Numbered from the stretch's first letter, positions 1 through 14,040 are shown. The stretch is DNA of 64,000 nt from Cacajao melanocephalus (GCA_963573385.1 CAUYLG010047351.1:118276-182275); one strand, 5' to 3'. The notes: generated by a model from the letters alone, not told the origin. Numbers and translations are program-made.

Positions 1-850
1 GGCCTTTACTCCCTTCTCTCTTTTACCTGAAGGCATGACCTTGGAAGAAGGAGTCTCTCTGCAGCTTGGGAAAACCTGAAGGAACTGACAACTGAAAACT
101 GTTGACTGCAATTGTTCTAGATAGGCAGCAAGTTCTTTACAAGATGACTTGGGCAAGGGAAACCCACATCTACCACATCTCTCTAGTGTTGTATCTGTAC
201 CACTTAACAGCATGTGGCTAGCAATTTCAAATGCTTTATAAGCTTCAGAATATTCCTCACATATATAATCACATTAATCTTCATGAGAATCTTGTAAGAT
301 ATGTTTTAGGCAAATTGTTGAAGCAATCAAGGACGTATGAAATATACATAGTAGATGTTGTCATTAGATAGTAAACACAAGGCTGTTATTGGCTATATTT
401 TTTAAATGAAGTAACTAGCAAGTATTTAATTTAAATTATTTTTGTTAACTTGAAGTTTTAAGACTTTAGATGCAACATTTAGGAGCAATTACATAGGTAA
501 AAGTGCTGACTTTCAGAAGCCCAAAGGCTCTGCATATCCACACTAGGTGTTTCCACCTTGGAAATTATGAACAGAGTGAAACTTGACAAAGCCAGGACAA
601 CCCACTAGAAGAAAAAGCTGAGTAATTTTTCTGTAGAAGAAAAATGTGCATATGAAAGTTGCAATAGAGTTAGGTTTACACATAATCCAACATTGTGTTG
701 AGCTATGTGAGGGCAAAAGAATGAACAAGGTATATATTCTGTGTGAGAGTTTGTGTTTATAGATAGAGTAAGACACAAAATAAGAAGCAAAAGGACTAAA
801 AAATAATACATATCTATAAAAGACAGTTAAAATATTAAACCATTCTTGAT
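1..850. other. Unique AT-rich sequence, no gene seen
   Basis: No credible exon or RNA gene is visible; the open frames here are short and unlike any protein I recognise. The segment around 205-335 has the look of a decayed MIR (see separate entry). The rest is non-repetitive to my eye. Confidence 0.6.
205..335 (+). repeat. Possible decayed MIR SINE fragment
   Basis: The order 'tgctttataag', then 'cacattaatcttcatgag', then 'cttgtaagatatg' resembles the core and 3' half of the MIR tRNA-derived SINE, where a 'catttaatcctcacaac' block is followed by a 'tatgaggtag' block. Divergence is high and the ends are unclear, so chance similarity is possible. Confidence 0.35.
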
Positions 851-1517
851 AAACTCAACCTTCCATATTCATGGGTTCTGCATTCCTAGATTCAACCAAT
901 CATGGATAAAAAGTATTCATAAAAATAAAAATAACAGTAAAACAACACAACAATAAAAATAATGCAAATATTAAGAATACACTATAACAAACTGGGCATG
1001 GTGGCTCATACCTGTAATCCCAACACTTTGAGAAGCCAAGGCAGTGGATCACTGAGTTTGAAACAAGCCTGGCCAACATGGCAAAACCCAATCTCTACTA
1101 AAAATACAGAAAATTTACCCAGGCTTGGTGGTGCACTCCTATAAATACCAGCTACTCAGGAGGGTGAGGCACAAGAGTCATTTGAACTTGGGAGGCAGAG
1201 GTTGCAGTGAGCCAAGATTGCTCCGCTGAACTCCAATCTGGGTGACAGAGAGAGACCCTGTCTCAAACAATACAAATAAAAAAATAATATACTATAACAA
1301 CTATTTACATAGTATTTACATTGTATTAGGTATTGCAAGTAATCTAGAGATGATTTAACATATGTAGGAGGATGATAATTTAACATATGTAGGAGGATGT
1401 ATGCAGATTATATACAAATACTACTTCATTTTGTGTAAGATATTTGAGCATCTGCAAATTTTATTTTCTGAGGTGGGTCCTGGAACCAATCCCCCACTGA
1501 TACTAAGGGCAACTATA
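851..1517 (+). mobile_element. MER2-like Tigger DNA transposon (non-autonomous), split by an Alu
   Basis: The left end (851-990) carries the 'catgggttctgcattcctag' type terminal block. The right end (1301-1517) ends in the inverted version of the same block ('ggtcctggaaccaatccccc' and onward), so the element has terminal inverted repeats. Removing the inserted Alu (991-1285), one copy of its target duplication and a 25-bp internal duplication (1350-1399) leaves about 330 bp, close to the roughly 345 bp I remember for MER2. It has no coding capacity. Such elements were moved by the transposase of autonomous Tigger relatives. The family name is from memory. Confidence 0.8.
991..1285 (+). mobile_element. 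Alu SINE inserted in the MER2-like element
   Basis: A full dimeric Alu in plus orientation. It runs from 'actgggcatggtggctcat', through the left monomer, the central A-rich linker near 1100, the right monomer with 'gggaggcagaggttgcagtg', and a short A-rich tail. It is flanked by a 15-bp target-site duplication at 976-990 and 1286-1300 that differs at one base. The duplicated bases belong to the MER2 sequence, so the Alu is younger than the transposon. Many substitutions suggest an older S or J type copy. Confidence 0.93.
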
Positions 1518-1846
1518 TATGTTTTTTTTTTTTCTATTTTAGGAACAGATGAACAGGAAGAAAATTGTCACAAAAGTTTGCATCTCTAATGCAAAACATT
1601 GATATAAGTAAGATGTTCTTTAATCTCTAGGAAGTTTGCCTATATTGATATTATGAGAAATTATTGCTACCATTTCCTAAGAATTCTATCATTCTCAATC
1701 CTGGGATATTTCAAGTCGATTAACACTTAAAACTATGTTTTTGAAGATTCAAGCAATTCTATAAAATACATAAGCATTCACCCAAATAATACAGTTTTTG
1801 CATATTGTCAGTTCTGGTGTTCAATTTTGGGAAATAGAGAATTTCT
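1518..1846. other. Unique AT-rich sequence
   Basis: Nothing recognisable. A T-run followed by 'ctattttag' near 1520-1543 looks like a splice acceptor, but there is no coding exon after it. Confidence 0.55.
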
Positions 1847-1857
1847 TCTACATTTCT
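1847..1857. repeat. Target-site duplication, left copy (L1)
   Basis: The 11-mer 'tctacatttct' is repeated exactly at 7874-7884, on either side of the full-length L1. Confidence 0.88.
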
Positions 1858-2074
1858 TTTTAAATTTAATTTAATTTAATTTTTTAAATTTTACTTTAGG
1901 TTCTAGAGTACATGTGCAGCTCATGCAGGGTTGTTGCATAGGTGCATACTATATCCAGCATTTCTCCCTATGTTATCCCTCCCCACCCTTCCCACCCCCC
2001 ACTGTCCCTCCCCTACCCCCCCACTGCCCCCAGTGTGTGATGCTACTCTCCTTGGGTCCATGTGTTCTCGTTGA

Positions 2075-5000
2075 TCAACACTCGCCTATGAGTGAGCACA
2101 TGCGGTGTTTGGTTTTCTGTTCTTGCGTCAGTTTCTGAGAATGATGTTTTCCAGATTAATCTAAGTCCCTACGAAGGGCATGAACTCATTGTTTTTTATG
2201 GCTGTGTAATATTCCATGGTGTATATGTACCACATTTTCTTTGTCCAGTCTATCATTGGTGGGCATTTGGGTTGGTTCCACGTCTTTGCTATTGTAAACA
2301 GGGCTGCAATGAATGTACGTGTGCATGTGTCTTTGTAGTAGAATGCTTTATAGTTCTTTGGTTATATAGCCAGTAATGGAATTTCTGGGTCAAATGGAAT
2401 TTCTATTTCTAGATCCTTGAGAAATAGCCACACAACCATTGTCTTCCACAATGGGTGAACTAATTTACACTCCCACCAACAGTGTAAGAGTGTTCCAATT
2501 TCTCAACGTCCTCTCCAACATCTGTTGTCACCAGATTTTTTAATGATCGCCATTCTAACTGGTGTGAGATTACCACCAATGTAGTTTTGATTTGCATTTC
2601 TCTAATGACCAGTGATGATGAGCATTTTTTCATATGTTTGTTGGCCTCATATATGTCTTCTTTTGAAAAGTGTCCATTCATATCCTTTGCCCACTTTTGA
2701 ATGGTGGTGTTTTTTTTCTTGTATGTCTGTTTTAGTTCTTTGTAGATTCTGGATATTAGCTCTTTATCAGATGTGTAGACTGCAAAAATTTTTTCCCATT
2801 CTGTTGGTTGCCGGTTCGCTCTAATGATTGTTTCTTTTGTTGTACAAAAACTCTGAATTTTAACTAGGTCCCATTTGTCTATCTTGGCTTTTGTTGCCAT
2901 TGCTTTTGGTGTTTTAGTCACGAAGTCCTTTCTTATGCCTATGTCTTGGATGGTTTTGCTTACGTTTTCTTCTAGTGTTTTTACGGTGTTAGGTTTTATG
3001 TTTAAGTGTTTAATCCATCTGGAGTTAATTTTAGTGTAAGGTGACAGGAAGGGGTCCAGTTTCTGCTTTCTGCACATTGCTGGGCAGTTTCCCCAGCACC
3101 ATTTATTAAACATGGAGTTCTTTCCCCATTGCTTATTTTTGTCAAGTTTGTCAAAGATCAGATGGTTGTAGATGTGTGGTGTTGCTTCTGAGGCCTCTGT
3201 TCTGTTCCATTGGTCTAAGTCTCTGTTTTGGTACCAGTACCATGCTGTTTTGATTACTGTACCCTTGTAATATAGTTTGAAATCTGGCAGTGTGATGCCT
3301 CCAGATTTGTTCTTTTTGCTTAGGATTGTCATGGCTATGTGGGCTCTTTTGTGATTCCATATGAAGTTTAAAGTGGTTTTTTCAAGATCTGTGAAGGTCA
3401 TTGGTAGCTTGATGGGAATAGCATTGAATCTATAAATTACTTTGGGCAGTATGGCTATTTTCATGATATTGATTCTTCCTAGCCATGAGCATGGAATGTT
3501 TTTCCATCTGTTTATGTCCTCTCTTATTTTGTTAATCAGTGGTTTGTAATTCTCCTTGAAGAGGTCCTTTACATCCTTTGTTAGTTGTATTCCTAGATAT
3601 TTTATTCTCTTTGCAGCAATTGTGAATGGGAGTTCACTCTTAATTTGGCTCTCTGTTTGTCTGTTGTTGGTATATAGAAATGCTTGTGATTTTTGCATAC
3701 TAATTTTGTATCCTGAGACTTTGCTGAAGTTGCTTATCAATTTGAGATTTTGGGCTGAGACAATGGGGTCTTCTAAATATACAATCATGTGGTCTGCAAA
3801 TAGAGAGAGAATAGAGAGAGTCTGACTTCCTCCTTTCCTAATTGAATACCCTTTATTTCTTTTTCTTGCCTGATCACTCCAGCTAGTACTTCCAATACTA
3901 TGTTGAATAGGAGTGGTGAGAGAGGGCATCCTTGTCCAGTGCCTGATTTCAAAGGGAATTCTTCCAGCTTTTGCCCGTTCAGTATGATATTGGCTGTAAG
4001 TTTGTCATAAATAGCTTTTATCATTTTATGATACATTCTGTCGATACCTAGTTTATTGAGAGTTTTTAGCATGAAGGGCTGTTGAATTTTGTTGAAGGCC
4101 TTCTCTGCATCTATTGAGATAATCATGTGGTTTTTGTCTTTGGTTCCATTTATGTGATGGATTACATTTATGGAATTGCGTATGTTGAGCCAGCCTTGCA
4201 TCCCTGGGATGAAGCCTACTTGATCGTGATGGATAAGCTTTTTGATGTGCTGTTGCATGCGGTTTGCCAGTATTTTATTGAAGATTTTTGTGTCAATATT
4301 CATCATGGATATTGGCCTGAAGTTTTGTTTTTTAGTTGAGTCTCTTCCTGCTTTTGGTATCAGGATGATGTTGGTCTCATAAAATGAGTTAGGGAGGATT
4401 CCCTCTTTTTGTGTTGTTTGGAATAATTTCAGGAGGAATGGAACCAGCTCTTCTTTGTACATGTGGTGGAATTCAACTGTGAACCCCTCTGGGCCTGGAC
4501 TTTTTTGGTTGGTAGGCTATTAATTGCTGCTTCAATTTCAGCCCTTGTTATTGGTCTATTCAGGGTTTCAACTTCTTCCTGGTTTAGTCTTGGTAGAGTA
4601 CAATTGTCCAGGAATTTATCCATTTCTTCCTGGTTTACTGGTTTATGTGCATAGAGCTGTTTGTAGTAATCTCTGATGGTAGTTTGTATTTCTGTGGGAT
4701 CAGTGGTGATATTCTCTTTATATTTTTTTATTGCATCTATTTGATTCTTCTCTCTTTTTTATTAGTCTGGCTAGCAGTCTGTCTATTTTGTCAATCTTTT
4801 CAAAAAACCAGCTCTTGGATTTATTGATTTTTTGAAGTTTTTTTTTGTGTCTCTATCTCCTTCAGTTCAGCTCTGATCTTAGTTATTTCTTGTCTTCTGC
4901 TAGCTTTTGAGTTTTTGTTGATCTTGCTCCTCTAGCTCTTTCAATTTTTATGATAGGGTGTCAATTTTAGATCTTTCCTTGTTTATCATGTGGGCATTTA

Positions 5001-5871
5001 TTGCTATAAATTTCCTTCTCGACACTGCTTTAAAGGTGTCCCAGAGATTCTGGTAAGTTGTGTCTTCATTCTGATTGGTTTTGAAGAACATCTTTATTTC
5101 TGCCTTCATTTCATTGTTTATCCAGTAGACACTCAGAAGCAATTTGTTCAGTTTCCAAGTGGTTGGCAGATTTGAGTGTGTTTCTTAATCCTGAGTTCTG
5201 ATCTGTTTGTGCTGTGGTCTAATAGACTGTTTGTTATGATTTCCGCTCTTTTGCATTTGCTGAGGAGTGATGTGCTTCCAATGATGTGGTCTATTTTAGA
5301 GTAAGTGCAATGTGGTGCTGAGAAAAATGTATATTCTGTAGATTTGGGGTTGAGCATTCTGTATATGTCTATTAGGTCCACTTGCATTCAAGTCCTGGAT
5401 GTCCTTGTTAATTTTCTGTCTCGTAATCTGTCTAATGTTGACAGTGGAGTGTTGAAGTCTCCCAATATTATTGTTTGGGAGTCTAAGAACTTGCTTTATG
5501 TATCTGGGTGCTCCTGTGTTGGGTGTGTATATATTTAGAATAGTTAGCTCTTCTTGTTGGATTGATCCTTTTACCATTATGTAATGCCCTTCTTCGTCTC
5601 TTTTGATCTTTGTTGGTTTGAAGTCCATTTTATCAGAGACTAGGAGTGTAACCCCTGCTTTTTTATTTCTCCATTTGCTTGGTAAATCTTCTTCCATCCC
5701 TTTATTTTGAGTCTATGTGTGTCTTTGTATGTGAGATGCGTTTCCTGAATACAGCACACCAATGGGTCTTGACTTTTTATCCAGTTTGCCAGTCTTGTGT
5801 CTTTTGATTGGGGCATTTAGCCCATTTACGTTCAATGTTAGTATTGTTACGTGTGAATTTGATCCTGCCAT
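2075..5871 (-). pseudogene. L1 ORF2 remnant (endonuclease / reverse transcriptase), inactivated
   Basis: ORF2 normally encodes a protein of about 1275 residues: an N-terminal AP-type endonuclease, a reverse transcriptase, and a C-terminal cysteine-rich region. The start ATG (5871-5869) begins a frame reading MAGSNSHVTILTLNVNG, the usual endonuclease start, and the stop TGA is at 2077-2075. The span is 3797 bp, not a multiple of three, and the frame is cut into blocks, for example 5697-5296, 4462-3785 and 3929-2460, so frameshifts and stops are present. The reverse transcriptase block keeps '[20 protein letters not shown]', but the catalytic FADD motif reads FADH (codons 3800-3789). An insertion or rearrangement near 3801-3830 breaks the frame just after it. 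No product is expected. Confidence 0.92.
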
Positions 5872-5924
5872 TTTGTTACTGGCTGGTTTTCTTGCCCGTT
5901 AGTTGACTCATTTTCTTCATTGCA

Positions 5925-6956
5925 TTTTTGATCTTTGCCATTTGGTGTGCTTTTGTAGTGGCTGGTAGTTGTTCCTTTCTGTGATTAGTGTTTCTTTCAG
6001 GAGCTCTTGTAGGGCAGGCCTGGTGGTGATGAAATCTCTCAGTAATTGCTTGTCTTTAAAGTATTTTATTTCTCCTTCACTTATGAATCTTAGTTTGGCT
6101 GTATATGAAATTCTGAGTTGAAAGTTCTTTCTTTAAGGATGTTGAATATTGGCCCCCACTCTCTTCTGGCTTGTAGGGTTTCTGCCAAGAGATCTGCTGT
6201 GAGCCTGATTGGCTTCCCTCTGTGGGTGACCTGACCTTTCTCTCTGACTGCCCTTAGCATTTTTTCCTTCATTTCAACCCTGGTGAATCTGATGATTATG
6301 TGCCTTGGGGTTGCTCTTATTGAGGAATGTCTTTGTGGAGTTCACTGTATTTCTTGGATGTGAATGTTGGACTGACTTGCTAGGCTTGGGAGTTCTCCTG
6401 GATAATATCCTGGAGCGTGTTTTCCAGCTTAGATTCGTTCTCCCCAACATATTCAGGTATACATACACTGATCAAGCGTAAATTAGGTCTTTTCACATAA
6501 TACCATATTTATTGGAGGCTTTGTTCATTTCTTTTCACTCTTTTTTCTCTTGTCTTGCATTCTTTTATTTCAATGAGTTGATCTTCAATCTCTGATATCC
6601 TTAATTCTGCTTGATCGATTTGGCTATTAAAACTTATGTTTGCTTCACATAGTTCTTGTGCTGTGTTTTTCAACTCTATCAAGTCATTTACGTTCTCTAA
6701 GTTGGTTATTCTAGTTAGCATTTCATTTAACCTTTTTTCAAGGTTTTTGGTTTCTTTGTATTGAGTTAGAACATGTTCCTTTAGCTCAGAAAAGTTTGTT
6801 GTTACCCGCCTTCTAAAGCCTGTGTCTGTCAATTCGTCACATTTTTTCTCAGTCATGTTGTGTTCCCATGTTGTTGAGGAGCTGTGATCCTTTGAAGGAG
6901 AAGAAGTGTTCTGGTTTTTGATGGTTTCATCTTTTTTGCTCCGATTTTTTTCCCAT
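5925..6956 (-). pseudogene. L1 ORF1 remnant (RNA-binding chaperone), inactivated
   Basis: ORF1 normally encodes a coiled-coil, RRM-containing RNA chaperone of about 340 residues. The start ATG at 6956-6954 gives MGKKSEQKR and then a stop at codon 10, so the canonical frame is dead at once. A surviving block, 6856-6509, shows leucine/isoleucine heptads typical of the coiled coil (for example 'NLEKRLNEMLTRITNLENVN' and 'AELRISEIEDQLIEIKE'). The 3' limit is approximate and set by the usual short gap before the ORF2 ATG at 5871. Confidence 0.82.
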
Positions 6957-7873
6957 CTTCGTGGATTTACCTGGCTGTGGTCTCAGGGAGCTGCTTGATG
7001 AGGTCATTTGGTTTCTAGGGACTCCTTCAGGTTGCTAGGTAAGCTTCCTGTGTCTTTTTTTGTTTACACTGGGAGATTAGGTCCGCCTCTTCCACTGATC
7101 TGGAGGCGCTGCTGGGTGGTCAAGAACACCGTCCGTTGCTATGTAGACTTCCTGTGTTTTTTGTTAAAATACGAAGCCTAGTCCCACCCCTTTAATGGAG
7201 GGTTATGTCTTTCCTCCAAAGGGCTGGATCATTCAGGGTTCAGCTCAGACTGTGGCACTGGCTGTGTAACCCGCTAGAGATAGTGCTTCAGCCCTCTGGG
7301 GTTTGTGGGGAGGGTAGGGACCCACCCAGCCACACCGCCTGTCTCCCCTCTTTCAGCTCCCTCTCTCCAGTCATGGAGGAGTGGCCCACCTGGCTGCTCC
7401 ATCTGTCTTCCCGCTCTCAGCTCCCTCTCCCTCCAAGCAGGGGGGAGGACAATAGCTCGGTCCTCGGGCTCTCCCAGTCGGCTTATCAGCTTATGCATTT
7501 GCTTAGATCTGTGCGCCAATCCGGGACACTGTCCTGGATTATTATTTAACTCTGCACTTGTAATTCCCAGCTCTTGACTGGCAAAGATCCCCTGTTCTGG
7601 GTATTGCTGAAGCTTTGCGGTAAGTGCCATATCTGGACCGGAGCACCAGAGGGAAAGCCTCTGACTTATCAGTTAGGCGCACTTTCTGGGTGAAGCGGCA
7701 CACCTCCCCACCCCAGTCTACCCTGCCTGGGCTTTGCTCACCGTCGGATCAGACCCATTGAAATGCACCTGATACCTTGGTTGGAGCTAGGAGATCTCTG
7801 AATTTCTGCATCTCTATCCCTACATGTTGTGTACTGGAGTTGTGTCTATTCGGCCATCTTGTCTCCCCCTGCC
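6957..7873 (-). promoter_or_regulatory. L1 5' UTR / internal promoter region
   Basis: Upstream of the ORF1 ATG and GC-richer than the surroundings. In the L1 family this region holds the internal RNA polymerase II promoter. The first bases contain 'aagatggc' (minus strand, about 7860-7853), the core of the YY1 site found at L1 5' ends. Function in this copy is not shown and is unlikely after this much decay. Confidence 0.7.
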
Positions 7874-7884
7874 TCTACATTTCT
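7874..7884. repeat. Target-site duplication, right copy (L1)
   Basis: Exact match to 1847-1857. It starts at the base after the L1 5' terminus, which is how the L1 5' end was placed. Confidence 0.88.
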
Positions 7885-9372
<1,488 letters not shown>

Positions 9373-11985
9373 GATTATCTTTCGTCCACCCTGCTTATTT
9401 AAATTTGTTTCTGAAGGTATTTCACCAAGCTGATAATAATTTATTTGCAAAAAATTATCTTGCAAATAATTTGGAAAATATTGACTATCTGGATCATAGC
9501 TGATGAATAACTTATTTTTCAGACACAATCTAAACAGTATTTATCAACTACATTTTACTATATTTACATGATTCTTCCAGGTACTGTATTATAGAGTTTT
9601 AAAAAATATTATGTATATGATTCCTGACTTTAATAAACATGTATTATAAAATAAGATCACCAATAAAAGATAGCTTAAATGAGAGCTAAATTATGTGGTT
9701 CATGAAAGTAATTAATAATTTCACAAATGGAAAGACCAGTGCATGCTGATTGAGTTCATTGTAGAAGGTGCTTCACAAAAGAAACAATGGGGCCATCAGG
9801 CTGGTGGCTTTTCTGGTAGCCCAGTAAAGAAATACTGTTGGTGTGTACTAAGGTATAAGAACAGGGACTGGTAACCTAGCTGAAATTCAGGATTCATTTT
9901 GAAGACAAAGCTAACAAGTTGATGGAATACTGAGAGCAATCCAGAATAACTTCTGGGTTTTGACCTAAGTGTCTGGATGAATGGAAAGATAGAAGAAGGA
10001 GCATAGTCAGCAGGACTGAAAGGAATCACAGATTTGGGCTTGAGGTTGAAAACTCATTTCTTTGGTAAGGGGTCTAGGCACAATTCCCTTGTGCTAGTGG
10101 AAGGAAAAAATTCCTTGCAGTGATGATTATGAAGATTTTTGATTGTTTCAGAAATTATTTCCTTGTTGACCAACCTCACCAAGTTACAATAGCATATGTG
10201 TTATTAAGAAGGATATGTTTTAGAAACGTTAACTTCAATTTAGTACATGTGTCAATATTTATAATTTATCAAAGCCAGAGACCAGTCTTATTATTTATCT
10301 TTCATGTAAGTGCCTAATACCCTTAATGACTAGTGCCTAATAGATGCTAATTAATAAGTTGCAGTTCAAAATGCAGATGCTTCTCTAGGTAATAAATAGC
10401 CTATTAATCAAGGTTTTGTTATTTTCTCAAACAACCATTCACTGTTTCTTTAATTCTTACTCTTCCTCTGTAAACTCTGAACTGACTATAAGGCCTGGAA
10501 AATAGTTAAAATTTATTTTATATTCAAAAACTTTCCCAGTACACTATTGAGTTGATAAAACCTGCTTATAAGCACATGATCAATGAAAGAGACTCATATA
10601 TTGGGAAAGGAAATCATATCCGAGCCAATTATAAAGGCTTTTTTTGTGGGATGACGTATATAAATGGGTAAGGCCATACTAAAGTCAACTTTTGAGACTG
10701 TATCTCATACTGATATCAGCATGTGAAACTCAGCAGGGACACTGAGTTTTGAGCACTAACCAGGTTAATCTACACAGTAAATACTTTAGCTTTCAAATCT
10801 AAGGCAGTTTTTCTACCTTTAATGTCATCCTTCTCTATAAACCATATAGTTCACATAAGGATTCTGTTCTTTCTGATTAAGAGAAGGAGGAAATTCTGTC
10901 AGCTAAATCAATATCTTACCAGTGGAAAAAAAATAGAAAATTGTGAATACCAGTAGCAATTTTTCTAGGACTCATGAAATACCATGAAAGAGCATTTCAC
11001 TAGGGCTAGGAAACTTAACTTTCATCCTAGACAGCCCATTCTGATACTTCCAAGTTTTTTTTAAGAGCAAGAATAAACAACAACAATATTTTGTCTCATT
11101 TTTCTGCAATGATATTTCAAGTTCTGTAAGTAACTACAACAGTACTAATCTTTGGAATTCCACCTATATTATCTATTTTATAGTCTCATGTTTGTAAAGT
11201 CTGTATAACATTGCATGGCATATGCAGCATCATATAAGCATTATACACATAAAGCATCATATTCAAGTTTTTAAAATAAATAAAACCCATCATATTATAA
11301 ATGCAAGAACATAATTTCTGAATGTTTCTTTAAGTTGAATAACCAGTGTCATTGCACCCGTTTACATCAGTCAGCCCTGTAAGCAATGGTCTGCTGGCAA
11401 AAGTTTAATAACTAGTTCTCTCAAGTAGGGGATGGAAAGAGCCTGATTTATAACATTTGACAATTCCTGTGGTGTAAATATTTCAATGACAGATTAATGT
11501 GACATCATGGGATACCATAGTTTTCAGGAGAATATAATCAGTTCTTATGAGCAAGTACAAGTTGACTCAGAGACACCATTTATAACTACTTGTATATGTG
11601 ATAGTCACTACTATTATTTTTATAAGCTAAAAATTAAAAAGCAAGCTAAAATACCTTTATCATTATATATTTTTCAATGATTTTGCCCAAATCTGGATCT
11701 TCTTTCTCTGTCATTTATTTTACATATGCCCAATTATACTCCTTAATTCTTATTCTAATTTATTGTGAGCACCGGCCTAAAACTAGACTGGTAAATGTGG
11801 TACACACATTATCATTCCCCCACCTACAGTATCTTTGTGTGCACTAGTTTACATAATTGTAATCTTTCCTGCTCAGGCTTAAAAGAAATTCATCATACAT
11901 CTTAACACAGTTAATTATAGTTTACTAAATGGTTGTAACAGTCTATCAATCTCTTTACTTCCAACTTTGATCATCTGCTATTAGT
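9373..11985. other. Unique AT-rich sequence
   Basis: No exon-like frame and no repeat I can name with confidence. A short segment near 10310-10365 ('gcctaatagatgct') vaguely recalls a MIR 3' end, but it is too short to call. Confidence 0.55.
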
Positions 11986-11989
11986 TACT

Positions 11990-12215
11990 AACGGTGACTA
12001 GCATTTATTAAATCTTTGCCATGTGCAAAACAGTCTTTAAGTAATTTACATATAACTTATTTAATCCTCCTAATTGTATCAAATAAGTTGTATTTTAAAA
12101 TCTATTATTATGGAAAATACAATTAAGAAACAAAGTTTAAGTAAATTTCTCTAGGTTATGTCTCATAAATGTAGTTAAACTTTCTGGAGTTCAAACCAGA
12201 AAGCTAGACTTTCTT
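11990..12215 (+). repeat. MIR SINE
   Basis: Shows the MIR order: 'catttattaaatctttgcca', then 'acatataacttatttaatcctcctaatt', then a 'ttaagtaaatttctctaggt' block and 'ggagttcaaaccagaaag'. MIRs are ancient tRNA-derived SINEs shared by mammals. The copy is nearly full length and strongly diverged. Confidence 0.72.
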
Positions 12216-14040
12216 TTTTCACTTTCAAGTCAAGATGACCATTTCTTTACAAAAATTTTCTAGAGACCTTTAACAATCCCATTTCCACAATTCTCCTGAA
12301 GTCCCTGTCATCACTGGCCTTTTCAAACACATTTGTTTAGATTATTATCCTACAGTTTTTGTTTTTCAACGTTGAACGCATCTCAAAGTTACATTACTCT
12401 TTTAGATTGTCCAACCCAAGACCATGAAATCATTTATTGTAATTATTCACTCAGATTTTGAATTCTAAGCATCAAATTGAAGCCTTTCTAAAGTAGTCAC
12501 AAAAAAGCTAGACAACTGTTTATTCTCTTAATGCCTCATCAGATTCAGTTGATCTTCTATTCTCTAAGAATGTTGTAAATGTTGTACTCCTTTTCTAAAG
12601 CTAAATTTATATTTATTCTGTATTTCAAAGTGGCATACATACCTTCATTCCCATGTTTTTCAATATTAAAGAGTTGTATTTTCTTTATGATCATTTATGT
12701 AAATATAATTATATACACCTAGAGAGGCATTTGAATGTAAGTATATAACACATGATTTCTTCTGCTGAAGAATAAGTATATGCTACAGGGAGAAGAAAAA
12801 TAACAAATTCAGAAAAGTTAGAGAATAACAGTGAATTCAAAAGTGTTGTATGGTACAATAGTTTTAGCTAATCTTGAAGAATTTATGGAGCATCTATTTA
12901 AACTCTTTTTAACTATTCATGATTCTAAAATGTAAGCAATGTTTTAAGAACACAAGACACCTAAAATTAAACAAACCCTTTTATATAAGTATAACATATA
13001 CAGAGAAAAGATGAAAATTATCTCTCTCTTCTTCTACAGCCTTACCATTGAGTTCTTTATCACCTGTTTTAAAGCCTTATCATCTTTAAGAATTTTTTTC
13101 TCTGAATAGGTACTACTGGCATTATATGTGATATTAATGATCCATATAAGGAGATTCATATTTTGTTGTAGGCCCCATTTTATTGCTGCCAATTTTATTG
13201 TTTGGTTATTCCTTTTGAAGAAATCATCAGAGTCTGGATGGGTCCTGGAAGAGTATCTGAAAAGATCAAGCTATCCACCAGCACAATTGTCTGTCCCTTT
13301 CCAGGGCTTTCATCCCACCGCTCACTCCCTCCTTTTGCTCATCTGAAATGCTAACTCCCTACTGCTCCATCTGCTCCCTAGTGATTACAACACAAGTGGG
13401 GTCTTTGCACTGATTGGCTTATTTTCTCCTTTATTCTAGAATATTACTATTATAAGCACTGGTAATCCTAATGTTTTACTGAAAGAGACACATTTAATTA
13501 CTAGAAGAAAATTGGCTAGCAAGGGCATTTAAAGCAGTAAGAATCGACCTTCAAGTCATGGTAAATTTTAAAATAAAATGTACCCTGTATCTGAACTAAA
13601 TATTGTCAGAATGTAATTTATTTCTCTCATCTGATTTATGAGGAGAGTATCATAATACATGGTATAGGGAAATTTTAAGAAATAAAATAATAATCTACTT
13701 TTTCTTGCTTCATTCTGCAAGTTTACAACAGGAATATTACATATGCAGTGGACTAGGGGACAAAGGACAGATCCCAGTGGTGTACAATAGTTTAGTTGTG
13801 GTTGTAAGTTTTATATTGTATATTTTTAACTGATGAGAGTCCACCTTCAGATAATACTCTACCAATTTACACATAATATGAGAAATTTACAAGCATATAC
13901 TTGCATTTCCCCTTCTTCAAGTTTGGTACTATTGTCAAACATTTCACTATTGCAGTGTTATAGACTCTCAATATGTTGTTATAATCTTTGCTTTAATTGT
14001 GAATTGTTTACTCACAATTCAAAGTTCAAAATTATTCACA
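12216..14040. other. Unique AT-rich sequence
   Basis: No gene-like signal. Short frames at 13128-13346 and 13833-14057 lack any recognisable motif and sit in low-complexity AT-rich DNA. Confidence 0.55.

Larger units (their letters stand above)
1858..7873 (-). mobile_element. Full-length primate L1 LINE retrotransposon (L1P class)
   Basis: A complete L1 read on the minus strand: 5' UTR (about 7873-6957), ORF1 (from 6956), ORF2 (5871-2075), 3' UTR and A-rich tail (T-rich on plus, 1858-1900). The 5' end carries the typical 'caagatggccgaatag' start (7864-7849). An 11-bp target-site duplication 'tctacatttct' flanks it exactly at 1847-1857 and 7874-7884, so both ends are defined and the length is about 6.0 kb. 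The 3' UTR, rich in C runs on plus, places it in an older primate L1 group (L1PB or neighbouring class, from memory). It is dead: both reading frames are broken and one reverse transcriptase active-site aspartate is lost. Confidence 0.95.

Noticed and set aside
1515..1570. Splice acceptor (T-run then 'ctattttag') followed by an exon
   Set aside because: No coding potential follows, no matching donor is visible, and such T-runs with AG are frequent in AT-rich DNA.
2460..3929. 489-residue open frame on minus as a possible host gene
   Set aside because: It is the C-terminal half of L1 ORF2 within a bounded L1 element, with a mutated active site and frameshifts on both sides.
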